Assembly (NCBI GenBank): GCA_001970955.1
Contig: MPUH01001029.1
Span: forward strand, 1-25,635
Source of the DNA: Stentor coeruleus
Lineage: Eukaryota > Ciliophora > Heterotrichea > Heterotrichida > Stentoridae
DNA: 25,635 nucleotides
Reading direction: 5' to 3'
The notes under the pieces were generated by a model. That model was given only the letters and a program-made list of their open reading frames with translations, searched no databases and was not told where the DNA came from. This document shows, in pieces, positions 18,666-25,635 of this stretch; position 1 is the stretch's first letter, and the number at the start of each line of letters is the position of its first letter. The position numbers and the translations under genes were made by a program.

Positions 18666-19781
18666 ATGGAGGGAGAAGATGTCCATGGAGTAGTCATCGA
18701 TAATGGGTCTGGGATAATGAAAGCTGGCTTAGCCGGTGATGATGCACCACGAGCAGTATTTCCTAGTTTCGTTGGGAGGACTCGTATCGCAGGAGTCCAA
18801 GTAGGAGTCGAGCAAAAAGACTCATTTGTCGGCGATGAAGCGAGAAGCAAAAGCGATATGCTAAATGTTAAAAAACCAATTGACCGAGGGATAATCTCAG
18901 ATTGGGAAGATGTAGAACGTCTTTGGCACCATGCTTTTTACAATGAACTTCGTGTAGCCCCAGATAATCACCCGTTGCTTTTTACTGAAAACATCCTCAA
19001 CCCTAAGCTTGTAAGAGAAAAAACCACACAAATGATCTTTGAAGTCTTCAACATCCCAGCTTTTTATATGGCCGCACAACCAGTCCTAGCTTTATACTCA
19101 AGTGGGAAAACTACAGGTTTAGTTATTGATTCAGGAGATGGGATATCAAGTGCAGTGCCTATATACGAAGGCTATGCATTACCTTATTCTATAAAAACAT
19201 TGAATATTGGAGGTAAAGACTTGACTGAATATTTTATATCCTTACTAAGAATGAAAGGGTGTAATTGTTTTAATACTTTAGCAGAAAAGGAAGTAGCCCG
19301 AGAAATTAAAGAAAAAGTATGCTTTATGTCTTTATTTGATAAAGAAGATAATGCGAGTATTGAGAAAAATTATGAAATGCCTGATGGAAAGACAGTGAGT
19401 ATTACTAATGAAAGATATATGTGCCCTGAAGCACTATTTAACCCTGAGCTATTAGGATTGGAAATGGAAGGTATACATATTATAGCGAATAGATGCATAA
19501 TGAAAAGTGATGTAGAAATACGTAAGGAACTTTATATGAATATTATACTATGTGGGGGGAATACACTTTTTCCTGGACTACCAGAAAGGGTTGTTAAGGA
19601 AATGACAGGACTTGCTGGGTCGACAAATAAAGTTAAAGTCTCTTCGCCACCAGAAAGATTGTACTCTGTGTGGATGGGAGGGTCTATATTAGCTTCACTT
19701 GCTACGTTCCAACAAATGTGGATTACTAAAGCTGAGTATGAAGAGTCTGGGCCGACTATAGTTCATAGAAAATGTTTTTAA
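18666..19781 (+). CDS. Divergent actin, 371 aa
   Basis: A full-length actin from the N-terminal phosphate loop ([20 protein letters not shown]) through the DNase loop ([14 protein letters not shown]), the second phosphate motif (DSGDGISS at 155-162), the adenosine motif (CGGNTLFPG) and the canonical end ([11 protein letters not shown]). It is four residues shorter than the usual 375. Numbering runs one ahead of muscle actin. The position of methylated His73 is Arg74 (PIDRGI), and catalytic-site His161 is Ser162, while Gln137 is kept (Gln138). These changes mark a diverged paralogue rather than the main cytoplasmic actin. It still keeps actin's overall shape and belongs to actin proper, not an obvious Arp class. 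Altered nucleotide hydrolysis or phosphate release is inference. Confidence 0.95.
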   Translation: MEGEDVHGVVIDNGSGIMKAGLAGDDAPRAVFPSFVGRTRIAGVQVGVEQKDSFVGDEARSKSDMLNVKKPIDRGIISDWEDVERLWHHAFYNELRVAPDNHPLLFTENILNPKLVREKTTQMIFEVFNIPAFYMAAQPVLALYSSGKTTGLVIDSGDGISSAVPIYEGYALPYSIKTLNIGGKDLTEYFISLLRMKGCNCFNTLAEKEVAREIKEKVCFMSLFDKEDNASIEKNYEMPDGKTVSITNERYMCPEALFNPELLGLEMEGIHIIANRCIMKSDVEIRKELYMNIILCGGNTLFPGLPERVVKEMTGLAGSTNKVKVSSPPERLYSVWMGGSILASLATFQQMWITKAEYEESGPTIVHRKCF

Positions 19782-19880
19782 CTAGTTTTTATAATGCCTT
19801 TTTTATATGGATTTCTCAGAAAATCAATCATAAATATGGAATGGAGTATTAGAGATATGCCTTAGGTGCAAAATCTGCTA

Positions 19881-20175
19881 TGCAATAATACCTTTTGCAC
19901 TTTCTGCTTATCTTCAAGCACATGCTCAATGCTTGATGTCAATGGCGGATTCAAACTTTATCCTGACATATTAATGCTCTACTTGCAAAACTTAAAATTC
20001 ATGCTATTTATGTAATCACCTATATGAATTAGATTGATTTGGCAAATATGCATTTTGTTGAATTGATTGTGCTGATTCTGTGTGCGATTATGAGTGAGAT
20101 GGGTTAGGTGAATGTGCATTTTGTAATAACTTGATATATTGAGCTAATTATGTAAGTTTGATTGTGATTACAGAT
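19881..20175 (+). pseudogene. Decayed relic of the Cys-rich antigen-like family
   Basis: Just after the actin gene, plus-strand sequence keeps the Cys spacing of the downstream antigen-like genes but not an open frame. From 19881 it reads CNNTFCTFCLSSSTCSM. It then shifts frame and from 19975 reads CSTCKT, stop, NSCYLCNHLYELD, stop, FGKYAFC, stop, IDCADSVCDYE, stop, DGLGECAFCNNLIY, stop. The stops are TAA at 19993 and several TGA, the first at 20035. Several TGA codons sit where Gly would be expected (single-base GGA to TGA changes). It is an older dead member of the family. Confidence 0.6.
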
Positions 20176-20315
20176 AACATTTAGAAGGAAATATTTGTGA
20201 TATTAGAAGTAGAATGAAAATTATTGTAATTTCTTTCAAATAATTAGGTATGCATGCTTTCAGTTTTACAGCCACTTCAATTTTCTAATAAAATATTCCG
20301 TTTAGTATTAGATTT

Positions 20316-20421
20316 TCTGCCAAATCAACTATCGAAATTGATAAATGGCAGTGACTATGGAGTAGAAGTAAAGAATGGATAAAGAATAAGCATATTACTA
20401 TATATTGATGATATTATATTT
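20316..20421 (+). mobile_element. 106-bp reverse-transcriptase fragment inserted in copy 1 flank
   Basis: Copy 1 carries 106 bp here that are missing from the matching flank at about 23255. The segment reads LPNQLSKLINGSDYGVEVKN, then G, a TAA (20380-20382), and RISILLYIDDIIF, which is the RT palm with the YxDD catalytic motif at 20401-20412. It aligns without gaps to the RT at 22866-23030 (GYG/PYG, ILLYEDD) but is clearly diverged. The insert is bracketed by near-identical 9-mers ATTAGATTT (20307-20315) and ATTATATTT (20413-20421). Confidence 0.65.
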
Positions 20422-20584
20422 TATAATTTCTGATTATTAAAAGTAAATTAATCCTCATCGATTAAATTTACTTAAACGATTAAAGAATATTTCAATGAAG
20501 CTAATAAGCATATGCAAATTATTCAAACCTTAATTTTATTTTAGTATTATCTATGGGAAAGTTACTCATAAACTTAATTTTAAT

Positions 20585-20747
20585 TTATTAGAACTTCAAA
20601 ACATGCCTTAAAAAGCTAGGCTTCATAAGGAAAAACAAAATAAGTACAAGACTTGCCTCAGTTACACTCACATTATTAAAGACGAAGAATGATGCATTAT
20701 CCTGAATCAGCTGAAAGAAAGGGGTCGTAGGACTCTTTAACTTTAAT
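20585..20747. mobile_element. 163-bp insertion in copy 1 flank
   Basis: These 163 bases are absent from copy 2, whose flank runs straight from TTAATTTTAAT into CCATTTTT. The insert is flanked by TTAATTTTAAT (20574-20584) and TTAACTTTAAT (20737-20747), an 11-base direct repeat with one mismatch, as expected of a target-site duplication. On the minus strand part of it reads as NNVSVTEASLVLILFFLM, a hydrophobic stretch of unknown origin. The type of element cannot be told from this fragment. Confidence 0.5.
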
Positions 20748-20819
20748 CCATTTTTATATTGTAAAATGTCTATATATTTATAAAATAGATAGATTGATTG
20801 ATAATATGCTATAATTATT

Positions 20820-22000
20820 ATGATAAAAATCGCTTGGATTTTTCTAACCTTTATGCTATCATAATCTAATTGTCTTGTCGAAAATTGCGAAGCATGCTCT
20901 CCCTTAAGTAACGAAATATGCATTAACTGCAATTATCAATTTATCAGAGACAGATTAATTGGGTGCATTGAAGAACCTGCTAGAAAAAGTATTATTGAAA
21001 ATTGTATCAAAAACTCAAACGGGCGATGTGAAATATGTTCTGAAGGCTATGAAGTTTATGAAGGGCGTTGTAACCCTGAATGTCTTCCAGGTTGCTCGTG
21101 CTTTGAGCCATACGAATGTTTAAAATCCCATTCCAGAGTATTATGCGAAGATTCTAACTGTCTTTCCTGCATTTATAATAATTGCGATTATTGCAATACG
21201 GGTATAGTCTAGGAACAGATGGTAAGTGCTACATTTGTCCTGATCACTGCCATGATTGTGTTTCTGGAGTTTGCTATGAATGTGACAGTATCTTTGAATT
21301 ATCATCTTTAAATGATTGCGTGCCAGAAAGCTCAAGTAATATTAATCATTGCCTCACTTGCTCAAGTACAAATTTATGCAATGCGTGTGAAAGAGGATAT
21401 GGATCAGATGGATATGGTAATTGCCAGTCTTGCCCTTATAACTGCTATGATTGTATTGGCTCTGTATGCTATACTTGCAGTGAAGGATATGAAATAGAAA
21501 ATGGGCAATGTGTTGTTGAAAGTGCTTCTTGCAATGTTTCAAACTGTCTTGAATGCGAATCTTCAAATGTATGCTTATTCTGCGACTATGGATATGGAAG
21601 TAATGATTATGGGGGCTGTGAGTTATGCGCTGCTAACTGCAAAGATTGCCCTAAAGGAATTTGCTATGAATGCGAAGATGGATTTCATTTGACACTTTTA
21701 TTAGTATGCGAACTTGGAAATTGTGATGACCCTCATTGCCACAAATGTAATCAAACAGATTTTTGTGATAGTTGCTCTGGTGGATATAAATCCGATAATT
21801 ATGGAGGATGCATAAGTAGCCCTTATGGCTGCGATGTGTGCACTTCATATTCTTGTAGTAAATGTCTTGATGTATATCATTTTGAAGGATCTATTTGTGT
21901 TATTGATGATGATGACGATGATTACTCCGGTGAAACATCATCAAGCATTGAATTATGCTTTTTGTCAGGTTTCAGCTTAATAGTAGCTTTAATTATTTAG
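20820..22000 (+). pseudogene. Cys-rich GPI-type surface antigen, pseudogene copy
   Basis: Very similar to the intact gene at 23495-24697. The ATG at 20820 starts a signal-peptide-like sequence, but codon 15 is TAA (20862-20864) where the intact copy has GAA. One G is missing in the run at about 21200-21203, putting the second two thirds in another frame, which stays open to TAG at 22000. Beyond these two defects it keeps the Cys-rich repeats and a hydrophobic C-terminal GPI-type tail (LSGFSLIVALII). The spacer before the tail is an Asp run in place of the Gly/Asn/Ser-rich spacer of the other copy. Two defects in an otherwise well-kept gene suggest recent inactivation, or sequencing errors. 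It could also act as a sequence donor; that is speculation. Confidence 0.75.
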
Positions 22001-22294
22001 ATAAAATTATTATTTTGGTAATAATCTATTTTTCGATATTTCTATGGTTGCATATTGTGTGAAAACCGTAAACAAATATCTATATATGGATTAAAAAATC
22101 TATATTATAGTATTTGAAATACTTGAAAAATTGCTAATTATTTAATTTTGAAAAGTGGTATATTTAATAAATATTTCAAGATTTCCCTCTGACCCCTTCT
22201 ATTTCTTTGATAAAAGTATAAAATACTTTCATTTAATGCTAAAATTGATAAAATGTAGTAGCAAACTACTTTATATCTTAAAAGTAAGAAATAA
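22001..22294. other. 3' flank of copy 1 up to the RT fragment
   Basis: AT-rich sequence matching 24698-24963 downstream of the intact copy, up to about 22262. Beyond that the similarity stops and the retroelement sequence begins. No gene is seen. Confidence 0.5.
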
Positions 22295-23160
22295 AAACTA
22301 GGCAAAAAATTACATAAAGCGAAGAAAAAAAAAAATTTCAGGAAAACGAATGATGAGCTTAATGATGCATTTAATGGAAAATATATTGAGCATAGTGAGG
22401 GTACCAATAGAAATGAAATGAGCATATGTGGTGCTTATCCTCAATATATGAGGTCAATAACACTTATAAATTTAATATACAAACTTCTTGATAAACTAAT
22501 AACAGAAAGATTAAAAAATGGCATCGAAACTAAAAAATTAGTGCACGAGACTCAACTAGGCTTTATGAGAAGCAGATTATGTCCAAGCCAAATACATGTA
22601 CTAAATACTATTATTGAAATTCAAAAGCAGAATGGAAGACCAACATATTGTGCATTTCTTGACTTGGCCAAAGCATTTGATTCAATAGATAGAAATATCT
22701 TTTTTGAAACAATGAAAAAAAGAGGAATTAGATAAGACATCATCCAAGTTCTTAAAGGAATACACACTGGAGAAGAAAGTGCAATAATTATGAATGGAAA
22801 CCCTGGCAAATGGCTTAAGATAAAGAAAGGTGCCAGACAAGGTGGCTGTTCATCTCCAATATGCTTCAATTTTATACCGAACGAGCTTGCATGGGCAATT
22901 GAAATTCATCTCCAATATGCTTCAATTTTATACCGAACGAGCTTGCATGGGCAATTGAAAAGAGCCCTTATGGAATAAAGATATCAAACAACAGGAAAGT
23001 AGGAATCTTACTTTATGAAGATGATATAGTCCTGGTTGTGGATTCTGAAAAGAATTGCAAGGCTTAAGCATATGGTTGAGAAATTACTTACAGACTATAA
23101 ACCTAACTTCAAATATTTTAAATCAGAAGTAGATATGGAATTAATCATAAACTACAAATA
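22295..23160 (+). mobile_element. Degenerate non-LTR retrotransposon reverse transcriptase
   Basis: From 22295 the frame is open through a basic leader into RT sequence: ICGAYPQYMRSITLINLIYKLL (the YRPI..LLN..YK motif), ETQLGFMRSRLCPSQIHVLN (the Q.GF...RS block), AFLDLAKAFDSIDR (catalytic motif A with its Asp), GARQGGCSSPICFNF (the GxxQGxxxSPxLF motif), and ILLYEDDIVLVVDSEKNC (YxDD). A TAA at 22733-22735 interrupts it, a 56-bp tandem duplication at 22849-22960 shifts the frame, and another frame change follows near 23050. No endonuclease or RNase H domain is present, so it is truncated at both ends and dead. It lies exactly between the two antigen copies. Confidence 0.85.
22849..22960. repeat. 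Exact 56-bp tandem duplication inside the RT
   Basis: The 56 bases beginning TTCATCTCCAATATGC at 22849 repeat exactly at 22905. 56 is not a multiple of three, so the RT frame is lost. With one copy the frame runs smoothly from motif GxxQG to YxDD. The copies are identical and there is no N, so this is either a very recent slippage event or an assembly artefact like the two N-marked duplications. Confidence 0.85.
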
Positions 23161-23195
23161 ATAATTAATAAAAGCCAACTTAAAGAAACTGACTC

Positions 23196-24963
23196 GTATA
23201 CATGCTTTCAGCTTTCAATTTTGCAATAATTTCAATTCTTTTGATAAAATATTTTGTTTAGTATTAGATTTATAATTTCTGATTATCAAAGTAAATTAAT
23301 CTTCATCAATTAAATTTATTTAAAGAATATTCCAATGAAGCTAATAAAACATATGTAAATTGTTCAAATCTTTACTTTTATTTTGCTACTATCTTTGGAA
23401 AAGTTATTCATAAATTTAATTTTAATCCATTTTTGTATTGGGCTAGTTCTATATAATTTGAAATTAAATAGAATTGCTATATGTCATAATTATTATGATG
23501 AAAATTACTTTGATTTTTCTAACCTTTATGTTGTCAGAATCTAATTGTCTTATCGAAAATTGCGAATCATGCTCTCCATTAAGTAATGAAGTATGCATTA
23601 ACTGCAATTATCAATTTATCAGAGATAGATTAATTGGATGTGTTGAAGAACCTGCGAGAAAAAACATTATTGAAAATTGTATCAAAAACTCAAACGGGCG
23701 ATGCGAAATATGTTCTGAAGGCTATGAAGTTTATGAAGGGCGTTGCAACCCTGAATGTCAACCAGGTTGTTCATGCTTCGAACCATACGAATGCTTAAAA
23801 TCTCATTCTAGAGTATTATGCGAAGATTCTAACTGTTATTCCTGCCTTATAAGTAGTTGTGAAGCTTGTAATGCGGGGTATACTCTAGGAGCAGATGATA
23901 AGTGTTATAGTTGTCCTTATAACTGTTATGATTGCGTTTCTGGAATTTGCTATGAATGCGATAGTGGCTACGAATTATCTGGAAACAGTTGCGTGTTAGA
24001 GAGCTCTTGCAATGTTGATAATTGCCTCACTTGCTCAAGTACAGATGTATGCTCTATGTGTACAATAGGATATGGATCAGATGGATATGGTAATTGCCAG
24101 TCTTGCCCTAGTAACTGCAATGATTGTACTGGCTCTGTATGCTATTTGTGCAAAACAGGATATAATGTAGTAAATGGAGAGTGCCTTATTTCTTGCGATG
24201 TTCCAAACTGTAATATATGCCAATCTTCAAATGTATGTTCATTTTGCAATCATGGTTATGGAACTGATGGCTTTGGGGGTTGTGGGTTATGCCCTGTTGG
24301 CTGCGATGATTGTTTTGCAGGATTATGCTATATTTGTGAAAATGGATATCATTTAACAATTTTATTAAAATGCGAACCTGGAGATTGCAATGATTCTCAT
24401 TGCCGTATATGCGATCAAATAAATGTTTGTGATGAATGCTTGGATGGATTTAAATCTGATAATTATGGTGGATGTACAGATTGCCCTTATGGCTGCGAGA
24501 AATGCACTTCGTCTTCTTGCAGTAAATGTCTTAATGGATATCATTTTGAAGGATCTGTTTGTGCTATTGACAGTAACAATGGAGGTGGTAGTGATGGTGG
24601 TAATAGCAATGGTGATGGTTACTATGATGAAACATCATCAAATAGTGAATTATGCTTGCTGTCAGGTTTCAGCTTAATATTAGCTTTAATTATTTAGATA
24701 AAATTATTATTTCGGTAAAGTTTATTTTTGATATATCTATTGTTGTATATTGTTAGAGAACTATCATTCCATATTCCTATATGGATTAAAAAATTCTATA
24801 TTATAGTATTTTTAAATGTCTGGAAAATTTTTAGCTATTTAATTTTAAAAAGTAACATATTGATAAATATTTTAAGATTAGCTGCTGATCCTGCTATTTT
24901 TTAGATAAAAGAAATGTATAAAATGCTTTAATTTTATGTTAAAAATTGATAAAATGAGGTACT
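23196..24963 (+). repeat. Duplication unit, copy 2 (flanks plus intact gene)
   Basis: Matches 20248-22262 through the 5' flank (CATGCTTTCAG, then TTTAGTATTAGATTT and AATTTCTGATTATC), the coding sequence and the 3' flank (TATTATAGTATTT to TTGATAAAATGAG). It lacks both insertions found in the copy 1 flank, so it shows the empty target sites. Confidence 0.75.
23495..24697 (+). CDS. Cys-rich GPI-type surface antigen, intact
   Basis: A 400-aa protein. I take the ATG at 23495 because it gives a clean signal peptide (MMKITLIFLTFMLSESN) and matches the pseudogene start. Residues 18-358 are packed with Cys in repeated C-x2-C, CYEC and GYGSDGYGNC-like units of roughly 45-55 residues, resembling furin-like/growth-factor-receptor Cys-rich repeats. 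A Gly/Asn/Ser/Asp spacer (360-385) leads to a hydrophobic end (LSGFSLILALII, 389-400) with no charged tail, the layout of a GPI-anchor signal, with small residues Ser381-Ser384 as candidate attachment sites. The architecture is that of ciliate immobilization/surface antigens. It is the only intact member of the three copies seen here. Expression and any antigen switching cannot be judged from sequence. Confidence 0.85.
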   Translation: MMKITLIFLTFMLSESNCLIENCESCSPLSNEVCINCNYQFIRDRLIGCVEEPARKNIIENCIKNSNGRCEICSEGYEVYEGRCNPECQPGCSCFEPYECLKSHSRVLCEDSNCYSCLISSCEACNAGYTLGADDKCYSCPYNCYDCVSGICYECDSGYELSGNSCVLESSCNVDNCLTCSSTDVCSMCTIGYGSDGYGNCQSCPSNCNDCTGSVCYLCKTGYNVVNGECLISCDVPNCNICQSSNVCSFCNHGYGTDGFGGCGLCPVGCDDCFAGLCYICENGYHLTILLKCEPGDCNDSHCRICDQINVCDECLDGFKSDNYGGCTDCPYGCEKCTSSSCSKCLNGYHFEGSVCAIDSNNGGGSDGGNSNGDGYYDETSSNSELCLLSGFSLILALII

Positions 24964-25635
24964 CATTTGATCTAGGAATTCCAGTACTTTATCATTTTGC
25001 TCCATAGCTATTCTAGCATATTTCTTCCCAGCCACTATTTATAATACTCATTTTATGAATAAAATTTATTTAGTTATGCTTATCCAACTGCCAACTTTTC
25101 ATAACACGCAGATTCCAACTTTATACAATGATAATCATTGAAAAATTTAGAGTTTAGACTCTCTTCTAATTATATTTACCCATTTCTGCGGTTAGTCACT
25201 TTATTAAGATGCCCACATTAATAAATTCTATTGTATAAGTTAATAATCTTTTGAGAATGCTTCATTAGGATAATTCTTTAATATATAAAGTTTATAATTT
25301 CATCAAAATATAATAATGGTTGATTTTAAGTTTATAGGTAAATAGAATATGCGAATATATTTGTAATATCAATCTTCCTGCAATAATGTTTGCAACTTGT
25401 TACAAAATAATATCCTCATTTGGTTTCTTTAATATATTAAAATACTATAGAAAGTAAAGTCTATTTTATAATATATTTAGATTTATTTTACACAAAAGAT
25501 ATCGTGGTCCTATGCAGCTATCAGCTAGAACTCACAGTGCATAGACACAAAAGTCTCTTCTCTTTGACCAAAGAAAGAAATAGGAAATTATAAACTCTAT
25601 CTATTGGTCAGACTCTTGAGCGCAATTGTTAGGAC
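24964..25635. other. AT-rich terminal region, no gene seen
   Basis: Beyond the 3' flank shared with copy 1 there is no reading frame of useful length to the window edge. A minus-strand stretch of about 33 codons near 24955-25045 (AGKKYARIAMEQNDKVLEFL) has protein-like composition but is too short to call. Confidence 0.4.

Larger units (their letters stand above)
20248..22262 (+). repeat. Duplication unit, copy 1 (flanks plus pseudogene)
   Basis: The segment from GTATGCATGCTTTCAG to about TTGATAAAATG at 22262 is similar along its length to 23196-24963, covering 5' flank, coding region and 3' flank. Copy 1 differs by two insertions in its 5' flank (20316-20421 and 20585-20747). The shared flanks show that the whole gene with its surroundings was duplicated, not just the coding part. 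Confidence 0.75.

Noticed and set aside
19881..20864. Alternative genetic code (TGA as Trp or TAA/TAG as Gln) to explain in-frame stops
   Set aside because: TAA, TAG and TGA all terminate well-supported genes in this window, Trp is encoded by TGG throughout, and the segments with in-frame stops also carry frameshifts.
20588..20932. 114-codon minus-strand frame
   Set aside because: It spans the border of the 163-bp insertion and runs antisense through the start of the pseudogene, so it is a chance composite.
22138..22425. 95-codon hydrophobic minus-strand frame
   Set aside because: It is Phe/Leu-rich translation of AT-rich flank and of the A-run at the start of the RT; it has no domain and overlaps the real RT frame.
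23474..23494. TTG at 23474 as start of the intact antigen gene
   Set aside because: The ATG at 23495 begins the conserved signal peptide shared with the pseudogene copy.
24955..25045. Minus-strand stretch of about 33 codons with protein-like composition
   Set aside because: Too short, bounded by stops, and without a start codon or recognised motif.
1..25635. tRNA, rRNA, CRISPR or telomeric repeats
   Set aside because: I looked for T-arm/anticodon patterns, spaced direct repeats and terminal repeats and found none that hold up.

Overview
The window looks like macronuclear-style DNA from a ciliate, most likely a heterotrich such as Stentor. This is inference from very AT-rich DNA, compact genes with short AT-rich spacers, long uninterrupted reading frames in which I found no introns, and Cys-rich surface proteins like ciliate immobilization antigens. 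TAA, TAG and TGA all end genes here (TGA closes the gene at 11202-13064), so the code behaves as standard and in-frame stops elsewhere are read as damage. Single Ns at 3908 and 11017, each flanked by a near-perfect direct duplication, mark imperfect assembly joins.

Left part (1-13064). A decayed gene runs off the left edge on the minus strand. A basic orphan protein and a two-finger C2H2 protein follow. The minus-strand gene at 2658-4595 fuses an ARM/HEAT-type helical repeat domain to a complete C-terminal histone H2A fold, with a basic SPKK-containing linker between; it is the most unusual gene in the window. Next are the phenylalanyl-tRNA synthetase alpha subunit, the spliceosomal HAT-repeat protein SYF1/XAB2, an orphan coiled-coil protein, and a homologue of PPP1R21, the coiled-coil subunit of the endosomal FERRY complex.

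Middle part (13065-19781). A MORN-repeat protein with an IQ motif and a possible N-terminal lipidation signal is followed by three tandem hairpin units. Then come a large basic protein with an EF-hand-like middle, a small protein whose frame is broken twice, and a divergent actin with substitutions at the His73 and His161 positions.

Right part (19782-25635). This is an accessory region built from repeated copies of a Cys-rich gene with the layout of a GPI-anchored surface antigen: a heavily decayed relic, a nearly intact pseudogene and one intact gene. A degenerate non-LTR retrotransposon reverse-transcriptase fragment lies exactly between the two better copies. A second, diverged RT fragment and another 163-bp insertion sit in the 5' flank of the pseudogene copy but not in that of the intact copy. 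The picture is a birth-and-death antigen array invaded by retroelements, beside a block of ordinary housekeeping genes.

No tRNA, rRNA or CRISPR array was recognised.
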